A stretch of DNA of 64,000 nucleotides from Nectonema munidae (Eukaryota > Nematomorpha > Nectonematoida > Nectonematidae), in the NCBI GenBank assembly GCA_030549495.1, contig JAUIRK010000715.1, positions 1 through 64,000 on the forward strand, in the 5' to 3' direction. A model generated the notes under the pieces. It had not been told where the DNA came from. It searched no databases and worked only from the letters and a program-made list of their open reading frames with translations. This document shows, one piece after another, positions 13,208-27,100 of the stretch. The translations under genes were made by a program, and so were the position numbers. Position 1 is the first letter of the stretch, and every line of letters starts with the position of its first letter.

Positions 13208-13356
13208 AGGTAAATGTACCGTGGGGTGTATTCATCGAGAAGGCACAATTGCGCTCCTTGTATCGAACTAAGAGAAAGTATGCTTGATACGGAATCGAAA
13301 CCAAGATCATGAGTTATTGAAACCTAGTATCTAACCAACCTTACTCACGCCCCCTA
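13208..13356 (-). mobile_element. tRNA-derived SINE, copy 1
   Basis: Read on the minus strand it opens agggggcgtgagtaaggttg, then the A-box-like ggttagatac, then the B-box-like tggtttcgattccg, then a tail ending near accgtggggtgtattc in the complement. Near-identical layouts occur at 17,091-17,242 and 53,517-53,664, with a truncated one at 54,381-54,470. The box order and spacing are those of a pol III promoter from a tRNA. Confidence 0.75.
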
Positions 13357-13379
13357 TAAAAATATAATCAATTGCTTTA

Positions 13380-14275
13380 GCAATGAAAACTCCTCTATTT
13401 GAACTTCAACAATTTGTTAAGATTGTAAACCATATCCAAAAGAGCGCTACTACTTCAAGAGTTTTTAAAAGGCTTTGTGAAAAAATGGATGCTGATTTTT
13501 CTGTTCTTCTTTTTCACACGGAGGTACGATGTTTTTGCGTGCCAAAGTTCTGAGTAGAGTATTACAAATTTGAGAACAAATAACAATATGCTGAACTTCA
13601 AAAGGGAAATTTTTTATGAAAAAATAAAAGATGATCTTTTTGTATCTAAGATTGCTTACCTCGCTGAATCTCCAAATGATGCACATAGTTCTACAAAGTG
13701 GCAGCGTTTAAGTCTAAGTTAATATTTTATCAAAAACCAGTTCAGGATGGTAACACTATGTTTTTGCCTCAGATGACAACTATTTTAAATTATTCACCAA
13801 AAACTGATGAAATTTCCTCTCATCTTTTAGCAGTGAATGAAGGAATTGAAAGCTACTTTCATGGGTTGAATGACAGTTGTACTGACGTGTGGATTTACAG
13901 ACCTTTTTCAGTGAGCGAAAATACATCAATGACACTGATGTTGCTGCTAAAGTAGAATTTCTTCAAATTCGTGAAGATACTCAGTTAGAACTTGATTTCT
14001 CTAAACAAGATATTCCAACATTTTGGGCAGAATTAAAAAGTGAATATCCTATTCTTTCCATGCGTGCTCTGACTTTGTTTTCAGTCTCCTTCAACTTATC
14101 TCTTCGAAACTGGATTCTCTGCAATGATGGCTTTAAAAACAACTGAACGTAATAAACTTGTAATTGATGTTGACTGACATGAGGTGTTGTCTCTCAAGCA
14201 TTGCTCCTCGATTTGATACACTTTTAGCTGCAAAACAGTACCAACCTTCCAATATAGGCAGAGTAAAAGAAAGTT
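13380..14275 (+). pseudogene. hAT transposase relic, SCAND3/ZBED5-like
   Basis: In pieces on the plus strand: FVKIVNHIQKSATTSRVFKR, LCEKMDADFSVLLFHTEVR near 13,410-13,515; SKLIFYQKPVQDG near 13,710-13,750; EFLQIREDTQLELDF and FWAELKSEYPILSMRAL near 13,955-14,075; and SIAPRFDTLLAAKQYQPS near 14,197-14,250. These match, in order, the domestic-looking hAT transposases seen in vertebrates as SCAND3 and ZBED5-type proteins (LLFHTEVRWLS, FWxxLKxEYPxLxxxA, SNIxPRFxxLxxxKQxxPSH). Several frame changes and stops; the segment between 13,515 and 13,700 is badly decayed. Dead DNA transposon. Confidence 0.85.
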
Positions 14276-14765
14276 TTTACTTTCTCAGTACTTGTAAATT
14301 TATTTGTTTGTATTATTTTCAATTAATCAAAACGATATAATTTTATTTATTTTTTTTCTATTTTTATGCCAAGTGAAACCATATAAAAATTGTTAATATG
14401 GATAACGGTTATTTATTTGAAGGTCTTGATGAGAAATACGATAAAAAAGGTTAAGAACCGCTGCTCTAAAGTCTAAACGAACTAAGATAACCACTCCTAT
14501 TTACTCCATTTTCTCTTAGAGTTTGCTTCAAAAAGCTGATTCTCGGCGAAAATTCACTTATTTAAAACTTCTTGCATACTAAATTGTTTAGTCTATCACT
14601 GTTTAATCTTTAATATATATCTCATTATAGATTCCCTGAGTAAGAGTATGACTATTGTGTTAGCTCCATCTCGTAAAAGGCAAGAGAAACTTTCATTAAG
14701 TTTTCCTTCAGTAAAGTTTTCCCTAACACATTTTACTCTAATTCCAGCAAATCGTTACCTTAAAA
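14276..14765. other. Unassigned repeat-like sequence
   Basis: The block 14,640-14,760 (complement reads ggtaacgatttgctggaatt ...) has a composition unlike its surroundings and looks like a transposon fragment leading into the minisatellite. No gene. Confidence 0.4.
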
Positions 14766-14930
14766 GACAAAATAGAATTGGAAAAAGACAAAATAGAATT
14801 ACAAAAGGATAAAATAGAATTGCAAAAAAACAAAATAGAATTGCAAAAAAACAAAATTGAATTTCAAAAGAAGAAAATATGTCAAAGGACAAAATAGAAT
14901 TGCAAAAGGACAAATAAAAATGGTATAGAT
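14766..14930 (+). repeat. 21-bp minisatellite (AAARGACAAAATAGAATTGC)n
   Basis: About seven units, period 21, for example aaaaagacaaaatagaattg. It ends aaaaatggtata. On the plus strand each unit translates as a heptad, KDKIELE, KDKIELQ, KNKIELQ. A related 21-bp array with the same ending lies at 61,157-61,257 and another at 52,390-52,597. Confidence 0.85.
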
Positions 14931-14994
14931 AAACGAGGGCAAAAATTAAAAGTTCCTTGAAATTGATTGCATATGAATGATAAAAAAATCTTAC

Positions 14995-15102
14995 TTTGAA
15001 ACGATTTTTAAACTAGAACCATCATAATTTAGAGCTAGACTATCAGTTGCTGAATTACTTCTAAAACTTTTTCTTCCTGAGACTAAAGGACAACCTGATA
15101 TA
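14995..15102 (-). CDS. MYT1L: MYT1-family exon H: fourth finger completed
   Basis: Acceptor ttttatttag at 15,103, donor gtttcaaa|gtaaga at 14,994. T plus AG makes Ser, then [20 protein letters not shown] and [15 protein letters not shown]. It ends in phase 2, so translation continues in an exon I could not identify below 14,995, a region full of transposon relics. Confidence 0.92.
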
Positions 15103-18100
15103 CTAAATAAAATTAGAAATGGGTTAATGTAGTGATAAGTTTTAAAAAATGCACCATAAGGTATATTTTATAAGCATAGACACAATTATAGATAAATAAA
15201 TGTGTTACCTTCTATGACTGCTGTATTTATCTTTAACATGGCCTGAACCATCACAACTTTGAACAGGACATCTAAATAATTTTATATAAATCTAAATTCT
15301 GTTTTTAATAATTTTTTAAGAGATAATAATTCTTTGTACACTTCTAGCAATTGTTGATATTAAAAACTCAAAAAATTTGTTAACTTTTATAAGAACATTC
15401 TTTTATACACTTTGATCCCAGCTTCCTAAATAAATAGATGCTGTGTATTGAATTAAAATGTGAAGTTACGACTTCAGATTTGATAGAATGAAATAAATTT
15501 GTTGCTTAATGCATATGTATTTTGGATATTTCAATGTAAATATTTGACACTTTTTCACTCCTATCTTGCCCGAAAATATCAAATCGATGTGATCATAAAA
15601 AGATACCAAAAATGCCTGCCGTTTTTAGCGCTTAAATATTTGAAGAAAGATAATATCTGTAGATGAAAAATGTAAATTTACTCAAGCTAAGAAAACAACC
15701 CAAACTGCAAAACATCAAAATTTGAATTCGTGTTATGCATGGCTGAATATATACAACTGTTTTCAGCAGCTATATATGCTTTCTCGCACCATCATATTTA
15801 AGCTTTTTCTAAAATCAGGTAGTTTTATGTTCTCATGATAATGTTGTATGAGTCATTCGTAAAACGAAGCATGTTGTAAAATGCCGTCAGATCTTTTAGC
15901 GACTTCGATGTTTAAAATCTGTGTGAGAGTAAAATATTTCAAGGTTTACTTTGTGAGATCATTTTCAATTTTTGAGATATTGTTTGAAGCTTCTTTATTA
16001 TTGAGATAAAATTTTTGCTTCAATATTTTAGGACACCCAGAAACACTTCTGTGCGAGGAATAAATGCCTGAAATGTGTCCTTCACCAGTGCAGCCAGGTA
16101 CAGGGCAGCTAAACAGTGAAATAACAGCGGTTTATCTTATATGAATATCGGTAATGAAAAAAAAACTTAAAAAATATAATAAACTATTTTTCAATGAAGT
16201 TTAACCGTGCTTACACATTTTGAATTAAATTAAGTTAAAAACCCACCAATTAAAGGCAATATAAAGAGGTTAATTTCATTTTGTTCACGTAAAGAAAATT
16301 ACTTCACGAATCGATAGGTCATTTTGATTTTAAGAAAGATGTGGTAAAAGAGAAGCGATTAGACGATCTTAAGTAATAGTTTCCCGTCACAGGTGAAGTA
16401 ATAAAATATTTCTAAATTCTTATTAATTAAAATATTTTAAAAATGAAGTCATTGTTTTCTTTTTGTATTTAAAGATTCTGGATGAAATAAAAGAAAGATA
16501 AGAATTCGTTTTTATGATTTATCTCTCTGAAACAAATAAAAGTATGCATAATCGCATACTGCACTTAGCATGGTTGGCAATATGATGGATGTGTGTGTAT
16601 GTGTATTCATCACAGCGATGAAAAATTTTACCAAAAAATTTGGAATAATTGACTCTAAAAATAATGAAAACCAGTATCAGTTGTGATGAGAAATCACACA
16701 AAAAATATTTTCAGACTTGATATCATCTTTTATTAGTATTTTTTAAATTTTGAAAATTTTATATGGATTTTTGATATCGAAGCTTGGTTATTTTGGAATT
16801 TAAGATACAAAGTCGAACAATTTTAGGCGTTTTCAACTCCATGATGCCTGGTAGCATTGGTTTAAAAAGACAAAATGATTCCTTTAATAATAAATTAGTA
16901 TATAAACACCTCAAAAAAGCTGTTAAATATAAGACAAACTTATCTATATTTTGGGACTTATTTTGAGTGCCAATAAAAATGAACTTTTCTTCACTTTATG
17001 TGAGCTGGTAATAATCTCAATCTTATATTGAGAGTAGTTTAAAAAACAGTATTCCTAACATTAAAATGGACTTTTTTAATCTAATTTAAAAAGGTAAAGC
17101 TAGGAAAAGTGGCGTGTTTTCATCGAAAAGACACAATTAGACCGCTTGTATTGAACAAATAGGAAGTAAGGCTTGATGCGGCATCGAACCCAAGCCTTGA
17201 TTTATCGAATCCATATCTAACGAATCCTACACATGCTCCCTGATTAAAAATAATTAAAAAATGAACTTTTAATAAAAAACTTACCTTTGACCTAAAAAAA
17301 ACTACAAAAAAGTTTTCAAATATATGTCAATCTGAATTTAAAAAATTTTCTGGGACTTTTTTTGTGCAAATAAAAATTAACTTTTACTTACTCAGATGAT
17401 TATTTTAGAAAAATAATAACATTCGCTATTGTGAGTTAAATAATCTAAGAATTTCTATGCCCACTCCTTCAACCAATCCTTTGTAATACACTATTTGTTC
17501 TCGATTGTTTGATTTATGTAGATTTAATTAAATGATGGGTGTGGAAAACAAATTTCACGATTGTTGAAGAAGGATCGTTTGAAGAAGTTGATAGAATATC
17601 TTTAGCTGTGAAATTGGATTTTTTGAATACTCATTTTCTTACATTTATTTAGTTCTTTGGTATATTTCAGATTCTGTCTCTCAGTTAAGAATTTTTACAT
17701 TAGAATAGCCTTTCTTCAACTATATTCATGATGGACATCTACTGGCTTTGAATCTTAAAGATTCGAAATCTTTTCCTTATTTTCAAGTTGAAAGATTTTA
17801 GCGGTTAAAAAAATATTGTATTAAAATGTGAAAAAAATTAAACTTCATTTTCAATATTCCTATAACATGCCTAACGAATTTCTCGCTTAATCAGAGTATG
17901 GATGTTCAAGTTTCTTTGTGATTTTTCCTGAAAAATATAATTGTCTAAAATAGGTACCAAAAATTCTACTTTTTCAGCTGTATATTTCTTCAGTAAAACT
18001 ATTTTCATGAAAAACCTTAACTATGAGCGTATATCATGCTTAATTTATACAAAAATTTATTTTTTTTGAATGTATCCTCGATTAGAATTTTGAGAGTTGA

Positions 18101-21100
18101 TGATAAAGGGTTGAGATTGATATAAGGGGTTCTCTACTATATGGCTATAGAATATTGTTTGATTGTATTCTCTGCAAGATACTTCCTTGTTAAAGAATAC
18201 AGATGTATTATGTGAAAAGATTTATTATTCCACAACTATTTACTCTGTTTACGCTTTTCTTATTTTTTCCATAGATATGATTACGGGCAACAAAAGTTGA
18301 CCTATAAATCCTTCAAAATTGACCTAACGAACTCAAAAGTTGACTTAATTGACGTAAAAATTATTGTATAATCACTTTCATCAATTATTATTATTGTAAG
18401 ATACCATGTTATATGTTAAAGTACTCTTTTGAAAAGGCGCGATCTTTGGACTAAAGCTTTTCAATCACTGGAATTTAACTTTCCCTTGTCTGTTGCGTGT
18501 GCTAGAGAAGAGATATATTTCTTTTTCATATGTTCCTTATTTATGCCACATACAGTATCTTCAAATTCTATATTTGTATATAAATCAACTGCATCTTTCA
18601 TTCTAAGATTCGAAGATTACGTTTTCAGTTATTTTATTTATGTGCCAGAATGGAAAATTAAATGATCTGTCAAACAATTATAAAAATGAAATAGATTTTT
18701 TAGTTTGTTTGTGAACTCTTCGGTGTATAAAAGCAATTCCAAATTTGTTAAATACTTGCTCTTTCTTTCTTAACTTGTTAAATTTTTACAACATCTAGAT
18801 TACTTACAAAAAAATCGACTATTAAAAAGGTTCACCAATAAATAAAAAGTTGAATTTTGTTGACATAATTACTTGGGCTTCTATAAACCCAAATTTTATA
18901 AAGAATATTTACGTGTTTTAAAATAAGTGCTATTAGAATTCAAAAGTTGACTTTATTGGCGTTTAACTGCCAAAGATATGATAGATAAAAATATAGATAT
19001 CATACTTTGGACTTTTTTGATTGCTGAAGAAGACATTTTGAACAAAATTTGAAATACTGTTGTTAGATATAGAAATTCTAAAAAAATGATTAATTTAAAA
19101 TATATATAAATACGCTGATAAAATGTACTTCTCTTGTTTGCACATGTCTGCTGGTTTATCACCATTATTCGTATCAGAGCTTTTTTTGTTGTTGAAATCA
19201 TGTAAGTTATCAGCACAAAATTTTTTGAATAACTTTTCTTTTGTAGTGGATGATATGCGATTTCTAAAATTGAATTTCAAGAAATTAACATGAAAAATCT
19301 ATAAATTCTAATAATCTTTCTTTTCTTAGCGTTTAGCGGCTCAACCATTGACGTGGCCAAGAATTTCAACCAGAAGGGGAGAGGTCAAAATTTTTTAGAG
19401 TCGCCAAACTTTTATTCTCAGGGGGAGAAGCAAAAATTTTTTACGGCTATGTCTCTGTGCTCAATGGTAAGAATTAGAAGTTATATAACGATAATATAGC
19501 ATCCTTAAAAAATTACCAAAAGTTCCATCATTATCACCTATTTATTTTAATTACATCTGAATCGAAAAAAATATCGTAAAAAACCCTACAAAAGAGAAAA
19601 CTTGTGAATTATGCATTTGTTTGGTACAGAGTTGGTATCAAGCCAAGTCCACTAGTATTTTTGAGTAAACTGAAAGAAGCACATGTACACCTAAATCAGA
19701 AGTAAGCGACTTTTTCATGAAAGGGCCGCATTTAAAAATTTTAACTTTTAAGGGCTCGCATGATAAAGTAAAATTGGCAATAATTAAAGTAGCAAAGACA
19801 AAAGTTTAAAGAACTGAACAATATGTTGCTTGTTTACATTAAATTTCATTGAAAATTTATTGATTCAGTCTTTTTTAATGGAAGTATTCTTTTTCTTCAT
19901 CAAAATCTTAATTTTAAGGAAAATTTATTCAAACATCTGTCAGAATATACAATCATGAAAAAATATCATAAATTTATTATAGAATATTTTTGAAAATAAT
20001 TACCAAATTTACATTTATTATACACTTGAAACAATAAATATAAATCAAAAGTAACTGCATTCTTCAAAATTATGATCGTATAGTTTGAATATCTAAAATT
20101 TTCTAGCTAATCAAAATTCTTTGCATCAATGATAATAAATTAACGCGCCATACGCTAAAATAACTTTATCTCAGAGGGCTGCCTTTGAAGAGCCGCATGA
20201 GGCTCGCGGGCGGTAGTTTGCCAACCTCTGACGTAAATAATGTTGTGGTAGTGTGAACGAATTTCAAAAAAAAAGTAAATATTTATATCGTTTAGTATTT
20301 AATATAAATAAGATTTTTCTAAATTACATTTTTAGTATCATAAAATAGTGAATGAAAAACACGGATTCTTTCTAAATCGCCAGGATTCCGTTACAATTGC
20401 TCGCTAAATAGTGACATCTCGCAACCTTATTCTAAAGAAGTAGATTCCCATGCCAGATTATACTTCCATTGTTTTAATATATAAAAATTAGGAAAAAGTT
20501 TTTAAATCAAGCAACTGCACTCAATTATATTAGTCAATATTGATTACTAATTCATACACTTTCTGTTGCATTTTATGCGTACACAAGGTAATTTTTTTGC
20601 AACACTTAAAACTAAAAAATTTTAATTTTAATTTTAAAGTGAGAAGAGTGTATGCAAATTGCTATTATGTAGTTTGAACTGCACTAAAAACTCATGATCT
20701 TTAACATGAGAATTATTATTTTTCGTTTCTACGATATTCTGGTAATTATAAACATATTAGGGTTTTTAAGTCACAAAACATTTTGCCATGTTATAAAGTT
20801 TTGGTTGAATAAAGTTTGTTATGAGTTTATGAAATTTCTTTCGAACAAAAGAATTGGGAAAACTGTATATCACATGCGCGTATTAGCGGTAGACTTTTTT
20901 AGAATTATATTAGCAATTGAATCTTGTAAACCGATTAGGAACTAGAAAATTAACCAGAGAATTATTAATAAATTCGCAATTGAAATATCTATAACTTGCA
21001 TGGTCATAAATTATTACTAATTTCATTTTTAGTTGATTTGCTTTGCAAGTTCAGTGACATCGGGTTTCATTCTAAAAAAACTGTTCTTGGAAAAATATTT

Positions 21101-24100
21101 AAAAGTTGTTTAATATCAATGTTCACACTTATATTATTTTATTACTGTAGACATTGAAAAGCAAGAAAATTATGCTCTTTCGATCTTCTTGCGGTTATCT
21201 TACAAATACTACAAGCTAAGAATGAATAATCTAAATTCAAAGAAATTATTTATTTTGATGAGATTTAGAGAACTTACGAAATGCTTAAATTCTTTGATTC
21301 TGTGAGTTCTTTCTTTTTAATTTCTTCATTGTGATCCACAACGCTACCACGAGTGCTGTCAGCATCAAACTTGTCCACACTGCAATTAATTTTTTCAATC
21401 TTTCTTTTATTTCTTTTGAAAATGATTTCTTTGTCATTTTTGACTTTTAAATCAAGGGGCTGTTCTTGAGGAGGACCAAAAACTAAAGGCATGTACATAT
21501 TCTTCAAGATATGCTTATATTTACTCAGTACAGCCGAGTCATCGGGTTTGCTCGACTTGAGGTCGAAGATGTGGGGAAAATTTGGCATTTCTTTCCTGTT
21601 TTCAGGCTCTTCATTAGCAGCATTCATCGTGTAAAGCAAGTAAGAATGTACCATACTATTTACAAATTGAGAAGTAAAGATATCATAATTCTGCTTGAGA
21701 TGATCCAGACTATTTGTATTTTCATGGCTTTCGTCTGCAATACTTTCACATCTAAGTTCAAGTAAAACTGTTCAATTTTTGTAAACGTAAACATGCGAAA
21801 ACTACTTACTTCAATTCTTTGGATAGAATGGAATCTGATAATCTCCGTTTGGGGTTAACACTTTCATTTTTTATTGAAGACAAAAAATGGCTGTGAGTAT
21901 CTAATAAATAATACAAAGGTTACATGTATACTCTCAATTCGATAGCAAAATAAATTAAAGACTCTGTGGAATCAAAGCTAATGAGCTTAGTTCTTTGAAG
22001 AAATGAGCCTCAAAATGTCTTTACTTCTAAACTTGGTAAATATATTTTTCGCCTTTGCTTCACATTTTTGTGCACAACATCTGATTATACATGATCTCAC
22101 AATAAAAGACAAATTATTAAAAAACAAAAACATGTGCGGTTAAGGTCGTGCTTTCTCAAGTGAGATAAAATTAATTCCGCTTGCAATGAAATCGTCTTTT
22201 GTTTTGAAAATAATAAAAACTGAATAAACTTTTTACAGATTCGCTTAATTTATATACGTAACGTGGAAAAGGATAGAATGTTAGGCAAATTCGATTTCAC
22301 ATTTCGATTGGGCAATAACTAAAATTTAAATTCATATGAGCACAATGAAGTTATAACATTATGTATATTTGATAACTAGCTATGATTCTAGGTATTATGA
22401 AGAAGTGATATCAAATTAAAGAAGACATCTTTAGATTTTTTTACATATGAATATTGAATAGTTAAAAATGATTTGGAACTAGTTAAAAAATTAAGGGAGG
22501 CATCGTTAACTGCTTTTGACAAGTTTAAAGTGATATGAATATTGAATAGCTATAAATAATGGTTGGCATATTCAAATTAGATTAATATTTGATAAAACAA
22601 ACTTGGAAACTGGTGCACAAAAATAAGAATGCAATATAATTTAAAGTCTATAATAAAAATTGTAAAAACCGCGTCCAACAATCTTATCTGCTGAAAGTAG
22701 AAATAGTACTTTCCTATTATTTCCTATAGAAAGGAGACACATTTATAACAATTTTAATGATCATTTTTATAAACTTCAAGTTATAATATTACATCCTTAT
22801 TTTTATGCACCTCTTTCCAACTTAGTTATATCAAATAATAATCTATAAACCCCCCTTTAACAATTGTCCCTAGGATAATTGCCACCTGGACAACTGCTTT
22901 CGATATATTTATTTAAAAAATCTGATCATTTAAAAAAATGAAAAAAACACGTTAAGAAAAATCGGTGAAAAAAATTTAACTAGTAATAAATAATATGAAA
23001 AAATATTTAGAAATAATAAAATTTATTAAACTACAATTTCAAATTTAGAGCTATACATTTTTATTATAATTAATCATATCCAACTTTTAAATTAATCATT
23101 TATTTTAATATATCGGGTGCAGTTGTCCGAAGGGTAATTATCCTAGGAGGAATTATCCAAGGGCAAATTTTACGCTACCATGTAATATATATATAGGCAG
23201 TAGACACATATATCACATACAATTTTTAGAATGACTTGAAACGTTAACGCATTTTAATTTTTCATGTTTAGAACATACACTCTAATCTCGTTATAAGGTA
23301 TATTCGGGCAAGCAATTTTGTCCCTTATATACAATGTTACATTTTATAGTATACATATCACTATAAAATCATTAAATAGTTTGCTTTTTCAAAATAATAT
23401 CTTAAAAACTTGCAAAATGTACAGTTAAGTAAACACGTTCAAAAAAGTAACAAAAATTGTATATATTTTATATACAGATTAATTTTATTTAAAATAGTTC
23501 AAAAAATACAAACGCACACAGAAGCATACATAAACACGGACTTATACACTTACATAACGCACAGTTATAACTTCAAGCTATTCAGTCTATATAGAAAAGA
23601 AAGTTCTGTTTCTAGTTTTGATCGCGCATTTTATTTTATATTTTATTGAAAACATAAGTAATTTTTTAATCTTTTATTGTCCCATAATAATTAGCATCAC
23701 TTAGAAGCAGAGAAAAATTACTACAAAATACTAGGCTAAGTTTCTCTACATTAAAAATTGTGCCATACCTGATGCGGCTATTCCGTTTATCGAATTCAAA
23801 TTTTTAACTGTTTCCAATATTGAAAAGGTAGTAAGTTTGGCATCGTACATTTAAATACAAAGTATCTTGGCAAATTTCATGGGTGTGTTTTGATGTCTAT
23901 GGAGCTTTGCCAAGCTCCCACCAATAAAGGAAAATAGTTTAAATGACAATACAATGACATAAGAAAATTGGTTGTTGGATAACAGCATTTTTAGAATATG
24001 TGATAAAGTGTATTTGTTTATAATAAGGATATAATGCTTTGAACGTTTCTATTGATACAAAAAAAGTAGAATAGAAAGTAAAAAAAGAATATGCCTCCAG

Positions 24101-27100
24101 AAAAAATAAGGCTAGATTGTATAAAAACTATCAATCAGGATAATAAATAAGTTAAGGAAGCAAGTAACTTAGTACACATTTTATCGGGTAGTTATATAAA
24201 AACTGATTAAAAAATATGCAGACGATTCATTTAAACTTGTCCCTGGATATTTTAAATTCTAGGTTTTTGAAAACGAATCATCCAATTATCTTTTTTTAAA
24301 GTGTTTTTATGCAAACAATTTTTATTTTATTGAAAAGTAGTGTCGAATTAGGAATGAAAAGGTTAACGGCATAAAAAAATGTTTGTATTTTGATGATTTC
24401 TTATTCACCTTCTCTTCTTTCCCTAGAATTAAACTAAAGTTAAACAAATGAAGGCCTATCCTTATGTAAAAGAGGAATAAACGAAAAATATGATACTTAA
24501 AGAAGGAGTAGACTTTGTATTGACTTCTCCGAGTTTGTTTATGTTCGCTAAAGGACATCCTGAAAGACTAAAAAATGAGATGATTCATTTGTGAAGAGTG
24601 AAATGAAATGGCATGATTGTACCTTCTGTGAGTTGTTCGGTTGCTATTTACATGTCCTTTGCCATCACATCCAGTGGTTGGGCATTTAAGAACATGCTCA
24701 TAATTTGCTAAGAGCTCAGGAGAAGCTTTACTTTTCATTGGACAACCCGACAAACTTCTATGATGATCATACAATCCTGTTATGTGTCCTGAGCCATCAC
24801 AAGACGGAAATGGACACTTGAATGTGTAATCTACAAATCCAGAACAACACTATTATAAGATGCGTTTTCTAGGATTAAGGATGACATATCATACTTCTAA
24901 TAGAGTCTTTCTTGCATCGTAAAATATTGTTTCCTTTTTCATCGTATAGTATTTTTGAAAACTTTTCTAAAAACCAAAAGAAAGAAAATTATGAGAAAGA
25001 ACCACTTTAGATGTATATAGCGAAATTATTTAATTTAGGATATCTTGAAAAAGTACAGTAAGAGACAATCATCTCAGAGATAAAATTATTACACTTCCTT
25101 TTCATATCAGTAATATGTTCATTTTTTCGAGCACTATCTTCAGTTTTGCCACTAATTTAAGCCACTAGGTAAAACTTTTCAACTGTTAAGAGATTTGACT
25201 GGGAGGAATCTGATTATTATTTTAACGACAAAAAGCAATAATGAAATAGCGTGAATATGCAGCATAGAAGCAAATGGATAGGGCTAGCTAAAACACCCGA
25301 CTGCGTACAGTTGGGAAAAGATGAAGCTAAAGAAGTGGAAGAATATATGCAAAAAGTTAGAGAAATGTGGACATACAAAATTTTAGTTAAATTAAAATAT
25401 GATGGCCATATCGTGAGTTAATAGAGCGCGGTAAAAGATCAATGTTCAATAAAACTTGTCTCAAAGAGGTAATTAATGCATAAGAAGCAGTATGAAGTCG
25501 CGTGTTACGGCAAGTTGGATTGAGGAAAAATGTCTAAGCATATAAAAATTAATATTCTATCGGTCAGGGGAAGGCAATATTTAATTGATATCCAATATAT
25601 TTCTACAAGAAATGAATAAATATTATAATGGGTGTATGATGATGATATTGTATACCACAATCAGTGTGTCCAGGTTCAGATGAATCATAATGATTGGGGG
25701 AAGTATAGGCAGAAGAATTGGGAGAAGTTTTTTCTAAATTAGTGTCTTCTTCACTATGACTTGGCGAAACTTTGTTGCCTAAAAACATAAAAATCCTATA
25801 TCTCTGAATAAAAATTTACAAAATATGTGCTTTCAACTCTGGTTTTATTTCAAAATGTCTTTTCTAAAATAATGAAAGCAAAATTTTTGCTGTTAGAAAA
25901 AACGTGGCATCTAAATGGAGAACTTAAAAAACATCTATAATAATCCATACATATCCAAAATGAATATGATATAGTATTGAAGAAATATTAGCAATTTTAA
26001 AGCGTTACTTCATGTCTCTTAAAGTCTTTTTCTAAAACATGAGTCGATAGAAAAAAAAACAATACAGCACAGTTTTTACGAACTCAGCCAAAAAGATAGC
26101 CAATTTGTTGTTTTATATAATAAAATGACATCTTGTTCAAAATATATATTTTACTTCATCATATACATAAAATATAGTATAAATAGGATGCTTTTTGGTG
26201 TTATTTCTGAAGGTTATAAGAGCGATGATATACACGGGAGGATATAGATAGAGTATATACACTATTTAGGCTTACATGAAGAAATTTCAAAGCCTTTATC
26301 TTTCAAGGGAGAAAGAGGGTAAGGATTTTTATGATGAAAACTTTCCAGTTCACTGTTCCCTTCAGGCATAACTTCATTAGAAGCGTTTGTGGAGTTACTT
26401 GGCGAGCAGTTACTGCTATGATCGGATTCCTTCACACTTGTTACCCTGTCTTCATATTCTTCTGTGTGAGCATTGTTAGAAGGTGAAGTGGTGTTTCTGT
26501 CAGAGTAAGAGGTAGAATTAACCGTAAGATCGTCAGTAGATGAAGTTCTCCTTTTCAAGTTTCTAAAAAAGCAAGGTTATCAACTCTAGCCTCACGTAAT
26601 TAGCAAAATGTTTTCTTTTCAACTAGTTGAGAGCTGCGATTAAAGTGTAATTTAGATTAATGCATTCCAATACACTAGTTTAAAAAGTTATATGTGTACA
26701 TAGGCTTTAAAAAAGTTTATTGGATCAATAAGATAGTGCGAGGGAGAAAGATGGAGATGCGTCAAAGTTAGTGATCGTATAAAAATAAAATATTATTTTT
26801 AAGGTTATGTTCTTAAACACTCTTTGACATATATTTCAAGGACGTAAGAATGGGAGGGGGAATGCTGAAAATATGAAGCCAAGTTCCTGGATAAATCTAA
26901 ATATATAGATAATACAAAAATGTGGCTTATTTTAAAAATGGAACGAAGCATACTTTGCTAGTCTTCATAAACAAGTTTTTATGTGATTTTAAAGGAGCAA
27001 TTTTTAAACTGTAAATGCTGAAATCTAGTAACACTTTATTAACCTTAGGTAAATCTTTCGTTGATGTTAATATATCATTAAGTTGACACCACTCAGCTAT

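Larger units (their letters stand above)
16109..21277. other. Intron of the MYT1-family gene
   Basis: 5.2-kb intron between exons E and F. Contains a SINE (17,091-17,242) and a hAT MITE (19,697-20,230). Small frames at 16,519, 18,429, 18,953 and 20,694 have no motif and no good splice context. Confidence 0.7.

Noticed and set aside
13208-13356. Possible tRNA gene because of A- and B-box-like motifs
   Set aside because: No cloverleaf can be closed and the same unit recurs with a common non-tRNA tail, so it is a SINE.
13465-13686. Minus-strand 73-residue frame
   Set aside because: Shadow of the hAT relic, which reads LLFHTEVR on the other strand.
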